Below, in pieces: positions 1 to 10,200 of a stretch of DNA of 62,023 bases; position 1 is the first letter of the stretch; every line of letters begins with the position of its first letter. The notes below the pieces were generated by a model. That model did not search any database. It was not told where the DNA came from and saw only the letters and a list, made by a program, of their open reading frames with translations. Source of the stretch: Candidatus Eisenbergiella merdigallinarum (GTDB lineage Bacteria > Bacillota > Clostridia > Lachnospirales > Lachnospiraceae). Made by a program: the position numbers and the translations under genes. Where the stretch lies: NCBI GenBank assembly GCA_019119355.1, contig DWXE01000011.1, positions 1 to 62,023 of the forward strand. The letters run 5' to 3'.

Positions 1-51
1 CAGGAATTCCATATCCTGGCCGGCGCGGCGTTTTTTATACTATAATTTATA

Positions 52-81
52 TTGACAATACTGTGCAATACACATTATTAT
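52..81 (+). promoter_or_regulatory. Sigma-A promoter with candidate PadR operator
   Basis: TTGACA (52-57), an 18-bp spacer and TATTAT (76-81) form a good sigma-A promoter. The spacer holds an inverted repeat, TGTG-N5-CACA (62-74), which is where a PadR-type repressor would block RNA polymerase. PadR regulators usually autoregulate, so the downstream padR gene is the likely owner; the assignment is inference. The transcription start would be near 88, giving a very short leader. Confidence 0.55.
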
Positions 82-101
82 AGAATCAGGAGGTGAAGGA
101 A

Positions 102-446
102 GTGGGAGAAGAAAAGAGCCTGCTGGAAGGGCTGATGCAGGAGCTGCGCAGGGGAACCCTCGTGTTGAGCGTCCTCAGTCAGGTACGGGAGGAACGGTAC
201 GGATATTCCCTGATTCAGACGCTGGAGGAAAAAGGGGTTCCCGTGGATCCGAACACCCTCTATCCGCTCCTGCGCCGTCTGGAGAAGCAGGGGCTTTTGG
301 AAAGCTGCTGGGAAACCGGCGGATCCAGGCCGAGGAAGTATTACAGAAGGACGGGATACGGGGACGAAGTTTATGCCCGGCTCAGGGAACAGTGGATTGA
401 GCTGGCCGGGGGCATGGAGAATTTATTGAAGGAGGATCAGGCATGA
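102..446 (+). CDS. PadR family transcriptional regulator
   Basis: A small winged-helix repressor of about 114 residues. The PadR signature is clear: YGYSLIQTLEE, then DPNTLYPLLRRLEKQGLL and the KYYR turn of the wing. An upstream in-frame GTG at 93 overlaps the Shine-Dalgarno (AGGAGG, 88-93), so the GTG at 102 is preferred. The stop overlaps the start of the next gene (ATGA), a translational coupling typical of PadR/HAAS pairs in Firmicutes. It probably senses a small ligand and represses this two-gene operon; the ligand is unknown. Confidence 0.9.
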   Translation: MGEEKSLLEGLMQELRRGTLVLSVLSQVREERYGYSLIQTLEEKGVPVDPNTLYPLLRRLEKQGLLESCWETGGSRPRKYYRRTGYGDEVYARLREQWIELAGGMENLLKEDQA

Positions 447-1480
447 ATCCGAAGGATCAGGAATGGATGGAACGGTACATTTATCAGGTGGTGCGCCGTC
501 TGCCCGCCCGGCAGCGAAAAGAGGTGGAGCAGGAGCTTTGGGAGCTCATCGGCGACATGGCGGAAGCCGAAGGCGGGGTGGAAAGGGCGCTGGAAAAGCT
601 GGGAGATCCCGCGCTGTTTGCCAAAAAGTATCAGGACGGGGAGCGGTATCTGATCGGGCCGGAATACTATGATTCCTGGCTCTGGTTCCTGAAGGTCGTT
701 CTCATCTCCACGGCCGTCGCCCTCTTTTTTGCGAATGCCGTGGAAGGGGTGAAGGCCGGGATAGGCGTCGTCGGGAACGGCCGGATATCCGCCGCGGCCA
801 CGGCGGCGATCTACGGGATCACAGGTGGGATTTCGGAAATCATTTCGGCCTGCTTTGGGGCGTTTGGAGGCGTGACGCTGATGTTTGCGATTCTGGAGAA
901 GAAGCGGGTCCGGCTGGATTTGAACGGGGCGGAGAGGGAAGGGGGATGGAATCCCGGCCGCCTGACGCCGGTTCCTCCGAAAGAGGCGCGCATCGATCGG
1001 GCCGACAGCATCGTGGGAATCGTGTTCATCCTGTTGTTCGGCATCCTGCTGATCTTCGCGCCGGACTTTTTCAGCGCGCTGGTGCGGGACGGGGAAGGCC
1101 TGACGGCAATTCCGGTGTTTCATATGGAGGAGTGGAACCGGATTCTTCCCCTGTTCATTCTGAGCCTGGCGGCAGGGCTGTTCGACGAAGTGTTCCGCCT
1201 GGCGGCAGGGCGTTACTGCATGCCGGTGCTGATCTGCAGCATCCTTTGCGGCGCGGTGCAGCTGATTTTCGGGTACGCGGTGCTCTTCGCGTTTCCCCTT
1301 TGGAATCCGGATTTCGCGGCGGAGCTGGGGGCCGTCCTGTCCGGGACAAAGGCGCAGCGGTTTCTGGATATGTGGAACCCCCAGAGGGCTTCGATGATCA
1401 TCTTTTGCCTGTGTGCGGCGGCGGTCCTTCTGGAAGTGGGCGTCACCGCCTGGCGAACGATGCGCTATGGACGGGACTGA
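443..1480 (+). CDS. HAAS-domain (DUF1700-like) multi-span membrane protein
   Basis: A 345-residue protein. The first ~75 residues form an alpha-helical HAAS/DUF1700-type domain (helix-rich, with an EVEQELWELIGD segment and the conserved LGDPALFAKKY turn). It is followed by about six hydrophobic segments, roughly at residues 80-100, 120-150, 190-215, 235-260, 265-290 and 315-335. HAAS proteins are found next to PadR regulators and are thought to be their signalling partners in the membrane. The 4-bp overlap with padR supports co-translation. The membrane part is not recognised and no transport or enzymatic motif is visible. Confidence 0.75.
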   Translation: MNPKDQEWMERYIYQVVRRLPARQRKEVEQELWELIGDMAEAEGGVERALEKLGDPALFAKKYQDGERYLIGPEYYDSWLWFLKVVLISTAVALFFANAVEGVKAGIGVVGNGRISAAATAAIYGITGGISEIISACFGAFGGVTLMFAILEKKRVRLDLNGAEREGGWNPGRLTPVPPKEARIDRADSIVGIVFILLFGILLIFAPDFFSALVRDGEGLTAIPVFHMEEWNRILPLFILSLAAGLFDEVFRLAAGRYCMPVLICSILCGAVQLIFGYAVLFAFPLWNPDFAAELGAVLSGTKAQRFLDMWNPQRASMIIFCLCAAAVLLEVGVTAWRTMRYGRD

Positions 1481-1525
1481 AGAGAGGATGAGGGCGGGAG
1501 ACGGCAGGATTCTCCCCGGTTCTCC

Positions 1526-2401
1526 TCATTTTGCGCCGCAGGAGCGGCAGAGGGACAGGAAGGCGTCCATGGAGGCGCTGCGGTATTTGCTCCTGTGGCA
1601 GATGACGTGCAGGTTTCTCGTGAGGGGAGGGTCCAGCCTGGCCAGGGCCACGGCCTTTTCTTCCACATCCCGCTTTACCAGCAGATAGGGAAGGACGGCG
1701 ACGCCCAGGCCCCGGGCCACGCCGCTGACGATGGCCTGGGTGCTGGAGCTCTCCCATGCGGGGCGGACGGCCAGCTGCTGCAGGGCGAAGCTGGCGTCCA
1801 GAAGCTCCCGCCCCGCGCTGCCCTTTTCCCGCATGAAAAACGGGTATCGGGCCAGATCGGCCAGGGAAACTGTCCTTCCGACCAGAGGATGGCCGGGGGG
1901 AACGATGGCGCACAGGGCGTCTTCCAGAAACGGAATGACCTGGAGATCCGGCTGATCCGGCTGGTTTTCCACCAGGCCCACGTCGATGGAGTGATCCAGG
2001 ATCAGCTGTTCGATGGTGGCGGAATTCTGGATCACCGCCTCGATCCGCAGCTGGGGATAAGCGGCCTGGAAGCGTCCGATGAGGTCGGGCAGGATGTGGG
2101 TTCCGATGGTGATGCTGGCTCCCACGCGGAAGATCCCTTCCGCATCCCAGTTCTTGAATTTCTGTTCCATCTCCGCAAAGAGGGAGACGATATGGAGGGC
2201 GTAGCCGTAGAATTCCTTTCCGGCCTCCGTGGGGAGAATCCGCCTTCCCGCGCGGATAAAAAGCCGGGTGCGATAGTGCTCTTCCAGCTCCCGGACGGCC
2301 AGGCTGACGGACGGCTGGGCCAGGTGCAGGGCTTCGGAAGCCCTCGTGATGCTGCCGTGCTGGAAGACGGAGACGTAGATGTTCAGATGACGGAGCGTCA
2401 T
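1526..2401 (-). CDS. LysR family transcriptional regulator
   Basis: About 291 residues: an N-terminal helix-turn-helix (GSITRASEALHLAQPSVSLAVREL, about residues 15-38) and a periplasmic-binding-protein-like effector domain, the general size and pattern of LysR regulators of the CysB/CysL type. The ATG at 2401 lies 9-10 nt from the Shine-Dalgarno GAGGAGG; an in-frame GTG at 2407 is only 4 nt away and less likely. It is divergent from the split chromate-transporter genes, so it is their probable regulator. The effector is not predictable from sequence. Confidence 0.9.
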   Translation of the reverse strand: MTLRHLNIYVSVFQHGSITRASEALHLAQPSVSLAVRELEEHYRTRLFIRAGRRILPTEAGKEFYGYALHIVSLFAEMEQKFKNWDAEGIFRVGASITIGTHILPDLIGRFQAAYPQLRIEAVIQNSATIEQLILDHSIDVGLVENQPDQPDLQVIPFLEDALCAIVPPGHPLVGRTVSLADLARYPFFMREKGSAGRELLDASFALQQLAVRPAWESSSTQAIVSGVARGLGVAVLPYLLVKRDVEEKAVALARLDPPLTRNLHVICHRSKYRSASMDAFLSLCRSCGAK

Positions 2402-2425
2402 AATCACTTTCCCTCCTCAAAATAC

Positions 2426-2441
2426 ATAATAAAATCATTAT
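2426..2441. promoter_or_regulatory. Candidate LysR-type binding site
   Basis: ATAAT-N6-ATTAT is an interrupted palindrome of the kind bound by LysR regulators. It lies at about -58 to -73 relative to the predicted chrA transcription start, the usual position of the LysR recognition site, and in the leader of the lysR transcript, which would allow autoregulation. Placement is inference from family behaviour. Confidence 0.4.
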
Positions 2442-2450
2442 ATATTTTAT

Positions 2451-2479
2451 AGAATAATACTATTTTACATATAAGACAA
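2451..2479 (-). promoter_or_regulatory. Promoter of the lysR gene
   Basis: On the minus strand, TTGTCT (2479-2474) and TATTCT (2456-2451) are separated by 17 bp. It overlaps the divergent chrA promoter, so the two transcripts probably compete. Confidence 0.45.
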
Positions 2480-2492
2480 CCCCCGCTATACT
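2464..2492 (+). promoter_or_regulatory. Promoter of the chrA pair
   Basis: TTTACA (2464-2469), a 17-bp spacer and TATACT (2487-2492). The first chrA start codon follows 24 bp downstream with a strong GAGGAGGAAAG Shine-Dalgarno. Confidence 0.55.
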
Positions 2493-2515
2493 GAAATCCG
2501 GAGGAGGAAAGAGAT

Positions 2516-3088
2516 ATGGAATCGAAGCAGAAAAAGAGGATTTTGGGAAAGCTGTTCTGGTCCACGCTGTATCTGAGCGCCTTCACCTTCGGCGGCGGAT
2601 ATGTCATCGTCACGCTGATGAAGAAGAAATTCGTGGACGAATACGGCTGGATCGAAGAGAATGAGATGCTGGATCTGATCGCCATCGCGCAGTCGTCGCC
2701 CGGCGCAATCGCGGTCAACGGAGCCATCGTGGTGGGTTACAAGCTGGCGGGAATGATCGGGGCGCTGACCGCGATCTTCGCAACCATCCTTCCGCCGTTT
2801 TTGATCATCTCGCTGATCTCCGTTTTCTATAACGCGTTCCGGGACAATTTCCTGGTCAGCCAGATGCTGGAAGGGATGCAGGCCGGCGTCGGCGCGGTCA
2901 TCGCCGCGGTGGTCTACGAGATGGGCGCCGGGATCGTCCACGGGAAAAATCCCATGTCGCTGCTCATCATGGCGGGAGCCTTTGTGGCCGCCTGCATTTT
3001 CGGAGTCAACGTGGTCTATGTGGTCATCGTCTGCGGCCTGATCGGCGTCGTCCGGACGGTGCTGGAAAAGAGGAGGGCAAAGGAATGA
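2516..3088 (+). CDS. chrA: Chromate transporter, N-terminal-type half (ChrA/CHR family)
   Basis: A 190-residue half-size CHR-superfamily membrane protein. The family hallmarks are near the N-terminus (FTFGGGYVIVTLM) and in the SPGAIAVNGA segment, with about five hydrophobic segments. Full-length ChrA proteins have two homologous halves; here, as in many Firmicutes, they are encoded by two adjacent genes that overlap by 4 bp and presumably form a heterodimer. Export of chromate is the experimentally known activity of some members, but for a gut or sediment anaerobe the natural anion could differ. Confidence 0.85.
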   Translation: MESKQKKRILGKLFWSTLYLSAFTFGGGYVIVTLMKKKFVDEYGWIEENEMLDLIAIAQSSPGAIAVNGAIVVGYKLAGMIGALTAIFATILPPFLIISLISVFYNAFRDNFLVSQMLEGMQAGVGAVIAAVVYEMGAGIVHGKNPMSLLIMAGAFVAACIFGVNVVYVVIVCGLIGVVRTVLEKRRAKE

Positions 3089-3651
3089 TTTATCTGCAGC
3101 TGTTTCTGAGCTTTTTGCAGATCGGCCTGTTCAGCTTCGGCGGAGGCTATGCGGCCATGCCGCTGATTCAGGGCCAGGTGGTGACCCAGCACGGATGGCT
3201 GAGCATGGAGGAGTTTACGGATCTGATCACCATTTCCCAGATGACCCCCGGGCCCATCGCCGTCAATTCCGCCACGTTTGTGGGAATTAAAATCGCCGGG
3301 ATCCCGGGCGCGCTGGTGGCTACGGGCGGCTGTATCCTTCCGTCCTGCGTGATCGTGACGCTGATCGCGAAGCTGTACCTGAAATACCGCAATATGGCCA
3401 TGCTTCAGGGCGTGCTCAACTCCCTTCGCCCCGCCGTGGTGGCGATGATCGCTTCCGCCGGGATTTCCATCCTCCTGACCGCCTTCTGGGGGAGCGGGGC
3501 GGCGATCAGCCTTTTGGGAACCAACTGGGTTCTGGTCGCGATCTTCGCCGTCTGCCTGGTTCTGCTGCAGAAGTTCAAAATGAATCCCATCTGGGTCATG
3601 GTGCTGGCGGGCGTGCTGAAAGTGCTGGCAGCGCTGGTCGCAGGGGCCTGA
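3085..3651 (+). CDS. chrA: Chromate transporter, second half (ChrA/CHR family)
   Basis: A 188-residue CHR-family protein homologous to its upstream partner. It has LFSFGGGYAAMPLIQ at the N-terminus and the MTPGPIAVNSATFVG motif at about residues 52-66, followed by several hydrophobic segments. Its ATG overlaps the stop of the preceding half (ATGA), implying coupled translation and a two-subunit transporter. Regulation is probably by the divergent LysR protein. Confidence 0.85.
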   Translation: MIYLQLFLSFLQIGLFSFGGGYAAMPLIQGQVVTQHGWLSMEEFTDLITISQMTPGPIAVNSATFVGIKIAGIPGALVATGGCILPSCVIVTLIAKLYLKYRNMAMLQGVLNSLRPAVVAMIASAGISILLTAFWGSGAAISLLGTNWVLVAIFAVCLVLLQKFKMNPIWVMVLAGVLKVLAALVAGA

Positions 3652-3679
3652 AGGGGCGGAAAAATTTAGACGATTTTTA

Positions 3680-3707
3680 TTGATTTAATCCACCGATCAT
3701 GTATAAT
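3680..3707 (+). promoter_or_regulatory. Promoter of pckA
   Basis: TTGATT (3680-3685), 16-bp spacer, TATAAT (3702-3707). The predicted transcript has a leader of about 60 nt before the pckA start codon. Confidence 0.5.
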
Positions 3708-3772
3708 TAGAAAAGGGCCATGAAATCCGGGCCTGCAATACAAAAATAAAGAGAAGAGAGGTTGAATGTAAG

Positions 3773-5377
3773 ATGGCGGTAATTGATTTGAGCAAGTACG
3801 GTATTACAGGAACTCAGGAAATTGTACATAACCCTTCTTACGAATTCTTATTCGAAGAAGAGACCAAACCGGAACTGGAAGGTTATGAAAAGGGTCAGGT
3901 GAGCGAACTCGGTGCTGTCAATGTTATGACCGGCGAATATACAGGACGCTCTCCCAAAGATAAATTCATCGTTGTCGATGAGAACTCCAAAGACACCGTA
4001 TGGTGGACTTCCGACGAGTACAAGAACGACAACCATCCCGCATCCGAAGAGACCTGGAAGGTCGTGAAGGATATCGCGCTCAAAGAGCTGTCCGGCAAGA
4101 AGCTCTATGTGGTGGACGCGTTCTGCGGCGCCAACAAGGATACCCGCATGGCGATCCGCTTCATCATGGAAGTGGCATGGCAGGCTCATTTCGTAACCAA
4201 CATGTTCATTCGTCCCACGGCGGAGGAGCTGGAGAACTTCGAGCCCGATTTCGTCGTATACAACGCCTCCAAGGCGAAAGTGGAAAACTATAAGGAGCTG
4301 GGCCTCAACTCCGAGACCGCAGTGGTCTTCAACATCACCAGCCGCGAGCAGGTTATCATCAACACGTGGTACGGCGGCGAGATGAAGAAGGGCATGTTCT
4401 CCATGATGAACTACTATCTGCCGTTGAAGGGCATCGCTTCCATGCACTGCTCCGCGAACACGGATATGAACGGAGAGAACACCGCCATCTTCTTCGGCCT
4501 TTCCGGCACCGGCAAAACCACCCTTTCCACGGATCCCAAGCGCCTGCTGATCGGCGACGACGAGCACGGCTGGGATGACAACGGCGTGTTCAACTTCGAA
4601 GGCGGCTGCTATGCGAAGGTAATCGACCTGGACAAGGATTCCGAGCCCGACATCTACAACGCCATCAAGAGAAACGCCCTTCTCGAGAACGTAACCGTCG
4701 ATGAGAACGGCAAGATCGACTTCACGGACAAGAGCGTGACGGAGAACACCCGCGTATCTTATCCCATCGATCACATTCAGAATATCGTGCGCCCGGTATC
4801 TTCCGCGCCGGCAGCCAAGGAAGTCATCTTCCTGTCCGCGGACGCGTTCGGCGTACTGCCTCCGGTTTCCATCCTGACTCCGGAACAGACCCAGTACTAC
4901 TTCCTGTCCGGTTTCACCGCGAAGCTGGCGGGCACGGAGCGCGGCATCACCGAGCCCACCCCCACCTTCTCCGCATGCTTCGGCCAGGCTTTCCTGGAGC
5001 TGCATCCGACCAAATACGCGGAAGAGCTGGTGAAGAGAATGGAGCAGAGCGGCGCGAAGGCATATCTGGTCAACACCGGATGGAACGGGAGCGGAAAGCG
5101 CATCTCCATCAAGGATACCCGCGGCATCATCGATGCGATCTTAAGCGGCGATATCCTCAAGGCGCCCACGAAGAAGATCCCTTACTTCAACATCGAAGTT
5201 CCCACCGAGCTTCCGGGCGTTGACACCAACATCCTGGATCCCCGCGACACCTATGCGGACGTTTCCGAGTGGGAGACCAAAGCGAAGGATCTGGCGCAGA
5301 GATTCATCAAGAACTTCGCGAAATACGAAGGGAACGAGGCCGGCAAGGCTCTGGTTTCCGCGGGCCCTCAGGTCTGA
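3773..5377 (+). CDS. pckA: Phosphoenolpyruvate carboxykinase (ATP)
   Basis: A 534-residue cytosolic enzyme interconverting oxaloacetate plus ATP with PEP, CO2 and ADP. The substrate signature around RSPKDKF, the kinase-1 P-loop [11 protein letters not shown] (about residue 241) and the following LIGDDEHGW metal/kinase-2 motif are all intact, and the length is normal for the ATP-dependent family. In fermentative Clostridia it can run in either direction, either generating ATP from PEP during C4-acid formation or serving gluconeogenesis. It is monocistronic, with its own promoter and a strong terminator. Codon choice is more C/G-ending than its neighbours, as expected for a highly expressed gene. 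Confidence 0.97.
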   Translation: MAVIDLSKYGITGTQEIVHNPSYEFLFEEETKPELEGYEKGQVSELGAVNVMTGEYTGRSPKDKFIVVDENSKDTVWWTSDEYKNDNHPASEETWKVVKDIALKELSGKKLYVVDAFCGANKDTRMAIRFIMEVAWQAHFVTNMFIRPTAEELENFEPDFVVYNASKAKVENYKELGLNSETAVVFNITSREQVIINTWYGGEMKKGMFSMMNYYLPLKGIASMHCSANTDMNGENTAIFFGLSGTGKTTLSTDPKRLLIGDDEHGWDDNGVFNFEGGCYAKVIDLDKDSEPDIYNAIKRNALLENVTVDENGKIDFTDKSVTENTRVSYPIDHIQNIVRPVSSAPAAKEVIFLSADAFGVLPPVSILTPEQTQYYFLSGFTAKLAGTERGITEPTPTFSACFGQAFLELHPTKYAEELVKRMEQSGAKAYLVNTGWNGSGKRISIKDTRGIIDAILSGDILKAPTKKIPYFNIEVPTELPGVDTNILDPRDTYADVSEWETKAKDLAQRFIKNFAKYEGNEAGKALVSAGPQV

Positions 5378-5416
5378 ACCCTTTGCGGGCTGAATTGAAA
5401 TAAGAAAAATGGGAAT

Positions 5417-5456
5417 GGGACTGTCGCTCAGTTTGGGGCGGCGGTCCCGTTTTTTC
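5417..5456 (+). terminator. Intrinsic terminator of pckA
   Basis: GGGACTGTCGC (5417-5427) pairs with GCGGCGGTCCC (5438-5448), with G-U wobbles, around a 10-nt loop and is followed by GTTTTTT. A potential ATG at 5409 for the next gene falls at the base of this hairpin and is therefore rejected. Confidence 0.85.
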
Positions 5457-5474
5457 TGTCACAGGAAGGGAACG

Positions 5475-6026
5475 ATGGACAGAGGAAGGAAAAGGGAGTA
5501 TCATAACCTGAGACGGCCGGGGGTGAAAACAGGATGGTTGGTCCTGGCTATTTTTGCGGTCGTCTATTATTTCTTTTACAACTTTGATTTTACGGCGCTG
5601 ATCGGGGACGCGTCCATGGAAGCGCTGGAAAGCAGCGGATCGATTGCCGTCAATGTCTATGCGGGGCTGGGAGCTGCGGCGATCCTGCCGGCTTTCATCG
5701 AAAATTTTGTGGCCAACGGGGTAGCGGAAGAGATTTTGTACAGGGGATTTTTGTGTAAAAGGCTCTGCGGCAGATTCGGATCGGTGCGGGGCGTCATTTT
5801 GCAGGCCGTACTGTTCGGGGCGATGCATAACCTTCTGTATCTGGCCGCAGGGATTCCTGTGGGGGCGGACTATCATATTCTGATGTTCTTATTCACGGGA
5901 ACAGCGGCCCTGCTGCTGGGGTTTTTGAACGAAAAAATCTATAACGGATCCATTATCCCAAGCATCCTTCTTCATGGGGGCGGGAATTTCATCGCGACCA
6001 TGGCGGCGGCATTCGGATTGTGGTGA
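5475..6026 (+). CDS. CPBP family intramembrane glutamic protease
   Basis: About 183 residues with hydrophobic segments. The three CPBP (CAAX protease and bacteriocin-processing) motifs are present: EEILYRGF (residues 85-92, catalytic EExxxR), FGAMHN and LLHGGGN. The start at 5475 is chosen because it follows a Shine-Dalgarno (AGGAAGGG) and lies downstream of the pckA terminator. Members cleave membrane-associated peptides or act in bacteriocin maturation and immunity; no bacteriocin gene is nearby, so the substrate is unknown. It is 35 bp upstream of sbcD and may share its transcript. Confidence 0.85.
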   Translation: MDRGRKREYHNLRRPGVKTGWLVLAIFAVVYYFFYNFDFTALIGDASMEALESSGSIAVNVYAGLGAAAILPAFIENFVANGVAEEILYRGFLCKRLCGRFGSVRGVILQAVLFGAMHNLLYLAAGIPVGADYHILMFLFTGTAALLLGFLNEKIYNGSIIPSILLHGGGNFIATMAAAFGLW

Positions 6027-6061
6027 AACTCGTTTTTGTCTGAAAGAATGGGGAGGCGCGC

Positions 6062-7216
6062 ATGAAATTTTTTCATCTTTCCGATCTTCATATCGGGTTG
6101 AAGCTGTTCAACCGGGATTTGAAGGAAGATCAGGAATATATTCTGAAACGGATCGCGGATCTTGCGGAACGGGAGCGGCCGGACGCCGTGGTGGTGGCCG
6201 GGGACATCTACGACAGGGCGGTCCCGTCGGGGGAAGCGGTGGAGGTGTTCGACCATTTTATCGCGGATCTGACGGACAGGCTTCCCGGCGCGTCGATCAT
6301 GCTGATCAGCGGGAATCACGACAGTGGCGCCAGGCTGAACTGTTTTCGGAGCGTGCTGGCCAGGCAGAACGTGCACATGATCGGCATGCCGCCCCAGACA
6401 AAGGAAGAGCATATGGAAAAGGTATCCCTGAAGGATGCGTACGGGACCGTGAATTTTTATCTGCTTCCCTTCGTCCGGCCTTCCATGGTGAAAAAGGTGC
6501 TGGAAGAGGAGGAAGGGGAAGGCGGGCTGTCCTACGACGAAACGGTGCGCAGGCTGATCGCCAGGGAGACCGTGGATCCGGCGGAGAGAAACGTGCTGGT
6601 GAGCCATCAGTTTTACCTTCCGGCCGGGAAAAGGGCGGAAGAGGTGGAGCGGATGGATTCGGAGATCCGCACGGTGGGGAACATCGACGAAGTGTCGGCG
6701 GATGTGCTGGAACCCTTCGACTACGCGGCGCTGGGGCACATCCACAAGCCCATGCGCGCGGGAGGAGAGCGCTACCGGTACTGCGGCACTCCCCTGGCCT
6801 GTTCCGTCAGCGAGGCGGGGCAGCAAAAGGGCGTGATTCTGGTGGAGCTGCGGGAAAAAGGGGAGATTCACACCGAAGTCCTGCCGTTAGAGCCCCTGCG
6901 CCGGATCCGGGTGATCCGGGGGACGCTGGAAGAGGTGGCGGGCCAGGGCTGCGGCGACTACGTGACGGCGGTGCTGACGGACGGGGAAGGCCGGGACGGG
7001 ATGGAAGCGCAGGACCGACTCCGCCGCGCCTTTCCCAACCTGCTGGAAATCCGCAGGGAAACGGCGCGCAGGGCGGATTACGGGCATGCCCCTTCGGCTT
7101 TGGGCGAGCCGGATCCCTTCGAGCTGTGCTGCGCCTTTTTAAAGGATGCCGGCGAAGAAGAACGGGAAATTCTGAAGGAAGTGATCAACGCAGTCCGGGA
7201 GGTGAAACGGGGATGA
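6062..7216 (+). CDS. sbcD: Exonuclease SbcCD, nuclease subunit SbcD
   Basis: A 384-residue Mre11-type phosphoesterase. The metal-binding motifs are intact: SDLHIG near the N-terminus, then GDIYDR, ISGNHDSG and LGHIHKP. With SbcC it forms the ATP-dependent double-strand exonuclease and hairpin endonuclease that processes palindromes, cruciforms and protein-blocked DNA ends. Its TGA overlaps the sbcC start (ATGA), so the two subunits are translationally coupled. Confidence 0.95.
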   Translation: MKFFHLSDLHIGLKLFNRDLKEDQEYILKRIADLAERERPDAVVVAGDIYDRAVPSGEAVEVFDHFIADLTDRLPGASIMLISGNHDSGARLNCFRSVLARQNVHMIGMPPQTKEEHMEKVSLKDAYGTVNFYLLPFVRPSMVKKVLEEEEGEGGLSYDETVRRLIARETVDPAERNVLVSHQFYLPAGKRAEEVERMDSEIRTVGNIDEVSADVLEPFDYAALGHIHKPMRAGGERYRYCGTPLACSVSEAGQQKGVILVELREKGEIHTEVLPLEPLRRIRVIRGTLEEVAGQGCGDYVTAVLTDGEGRDGMEAQDRLRRAFPNLLEIRRETARRADYGHAPSALGEPDPFELCCAFLKDAGEEEREILKEVINAVREVKRG

Positions 7217-10200
7217 GACCGCTGAAATTGACCATGCAGGCGTTCGGATCCTATGGGAAAAGGACGACCATCGATTTCACGAAGGCCGATCAGAATCTTT
7301 TTTTGATCGCGGGTAATACCGGAGCGGGCAAGAGCACGATTTTCGACGCCATCGCATTCGCGCTCTACGGGGAGGCCAGCTCCGGCCTGAACAAAAAGGA
7401 CGGGACGGAGCTGCAGAGCCAGTTTTCAGCCAGCGGAACGGAGCCTTTTGTGGAGCTCGTCTTTTCGGAGGACAACGGGGCGTATCCGGAAGGGAACGAA
7501 TATACGGTGCGCAGGGTTCCCCGGCATGTGCGGCCCCTGAAACGGGGGCAGGGGACGAAGGAAGAGAGCGAATCCGTGTCTTTGCTGATGCCGGACAAAA
7601 CGGAATATCCCCGAAAGGAGACGGATGAAAAGATCCGGGAGCTGGTGGGGCTGACGAAAAATCAGTTCATGCAGGTGGCCATGATCGCACAGGGCGAATT
7701 CATGGAGCTGCTCCGGTCCAAATCCGACGAGAAGAGGGAAATTTTCCGCAGGCTGTTCCACACGGAGCTGTATCGGGATATCGTGGACGAGCTGGGGCGG
7801 CGCCGCAGGGAAAACCAGCGGGAGATGGCGCAGATCTGTGCGGTATGCCGGACGGAAGCCGCGCATGTGGCGATTCCGGAAGAATATGAAAACGCGGGCC
7901 TTTTGGAGAAGCTGAAGGAGGAGGTCGTGGGGACGGAGCCGTTTTCGTCCGGAGCGATGGAGGAGTTTCTTCAGGAGCTGGCGGCGGCGCGCGGCTGGCT
8001 GGAGGGGAAGAAGAGCGCGGCGCAGGCGGAGCAGGAAGCGGCGGAGGCCTTTTATCTGGAAAAGCGGGAAGCCGTGTCCGGGGCCCGGGAGCTCTTAACC
8101 CGTTTTGAAGAACTGGAACGGGCGCAAAAAGAGCTGGAAGAATGCGCGGCCGTTGAGGAAGAGATGCGGGAAAATCTCCGGCTGGCGGCTCAAATCCGGG
8201 CGGCCTGGGAGATCCGGTCCGTCTTTTTGCGCTGTCAGGACAGCGCGGACCGGCTGGCGAACGTTCAAAAGGAACTGGAGAACCGGCGGGAAAAGAAGCC
8301 GCGGTGGGAACAGGAAGCGGCGCAGGCCCGGAAACGGGAGGAAGAGGCCCGGGAGCTTTGGGAAAAAGAGGCACAGCGCTGCGCCGCCGTATCCCAGAAG
8401 GCGAATCGGGCCCTGGAGAACTTCGCCAGGAAGCGGGAAGCGGAGGCGGACGCACGGCGGAAAGAGGAAGCGGCCCGCCGGGCGGAGGAAAACAGGGAGG
8501 CCGCCCGGAAAAGGCTGTCGGATCTGGAAGATATGGAAGCGGGCTGGAGGAAGCGGGAAGCCGATCTGGAGGACGCGCCTGCCGGGCAGGAGCGGTGGAA
8601 GGCGGAGAGCGCCGAAAAGTCCGGCCTGGAAGCGGATCTGTCCGCGCTGGAAGGGCTGGAGCGCGGGGCGAAGGACCGGCGCCGGCAAGCGGAAGCCGCG
8701 CAGGAGGCCTACGCAAGAGCCAGCGCGGCATACGAACAGAAAAATGCGGAGTACGAAGGGGCCCGTCGGGACTTTTTGAACGCTCAGGCGGGATTTCTGG
8801 CCAGGGAGCAGCTCAGGGAGGGGAAGCCCTGCCCGGTCTGCGGATCCCTGGATCATCCCAGCCCCTGCCGGCTGGAGGAGGGAAACGGGATATTGAGCCG
8901 GGAAGCCCTGGAGGAGTTGGGGGATGCGGCAAACCGCCTGCGGGACGGACAGGAACGGGCCGCCGCAAAGGCCCATGCGGCCCGGGAGGTGGCTGCGGAG
9001 CAGGAAAAACGCCAAAAGGAGGCGGACGGAGCGTTCCGGAAGCGCATGAAGGAAGCGGCAGCCAGGTTCGGTTTTTCCCGGGATTTTGGCGGAGATGCTT
9101 CCGCCGGCCCGGAGCCGGTCGGGATTTCGGCCCGGGCCGCGCTGGCGGGCTGGGGCCGGTCCCTGGAAGCCCGGGGCCGGGCGCTGCGGGAGGAGCTGCA
9201 GGAGCTGGAGCGGGTGAGAAACGATCTGGCGGGAGCGAAGGAGCGCCGGGAGGAGATGAAGGCGGAAGCCGACCGCATGGAGGAAGCAGCCGCGAACGCC
9301 CGGGCCGCTCTGGAGCGCAGCCGGGCCGCCCTGGAAAGCCTGTCGGTTTCCGGGGACTATTCCGACGAAGGAGAGGCCCGGGCCGCGCTGGAGAGGGCCC
9401 AGCGGGGGCTGGAGGAAAAGAAGGAAGGCGCGGACAGGGCCCAGCGGGAATCCGGGGAAGCCGGCGCCCGCCTGGAAAATGTCAAAGCCCTGATCCGGCG
9501 CTATGAGCAGGAGATTCCGGGGCTGGAAGAGGAATGGAATCAGCGGAGACGGGAGTACGAAGCCGTCCTGGAAGAAAAGGGAATGGACGAGGCCGGATGG
9601 AAGCTTTTCACCCAACGGTATGAGCCCGGCAGAGCCGATGCGTTTCAGAACGCCGCAGACGCCCACCGGCAGAAGAGAGCGGCGGCCGGGCGCCTTTTGG
9701 ACGCCGCGCAAAAGGCGGTGGAGGGCAGGGAGCGCCCCGATCTCGCAAAACTTACGGCAGCTCAGGAGGAAGCGCAGCGGCGGCGGGACGCCGCCCGGGA
9801 GCGGACGGAGCGGATCCGGGAGGTTTTTGGCGCAAACGACCGGGCGTATCGGGCGCTGGCGCCGAAGATGAAGGAGAGCGGCGCTCTCATGGCGCGGTAT
9901 CAGCGCATCAGCGGCATGTACGATCTTTTGGCGGGAAACGTGTCCGGCTCCCGGATGGATATCGAGACGTTTGTGCAGCGCCGCTATCTGGAACGGATTC
10001 TGGAGCGGGCCAACCGGAGGTTCGGGGAGATGTCTGCCGGGCAGTTCGAGCTGCGCCTGCGGGATCTGGAGAGCGCGGGAATCGGGAAAAACAGAGGGCT
10101 GGATCTGATGGTCTATTCCTCCGTGACGGGAAAGGAGCGGGAAGTGCGCACGCTATCCGGCGGGGAGTCGTTCATGGCCGCGCTTTCGCTGGCCCTGGGG

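Noticed and set aside
5974..7212. An N-terminal extension of SbcC through the sbcD gene
   Set aside because: sbcD occupies this stretch in another frame, and SbcC starts naturally at 7213 with the ATGA overlap.
8095..9711. Long frames on both strands over the SbcC coiled coil
   Set aside because: They result from the extreme Arg/Glu/Ala codon bias of the coiled-coil coding sequence; none has a family motif.
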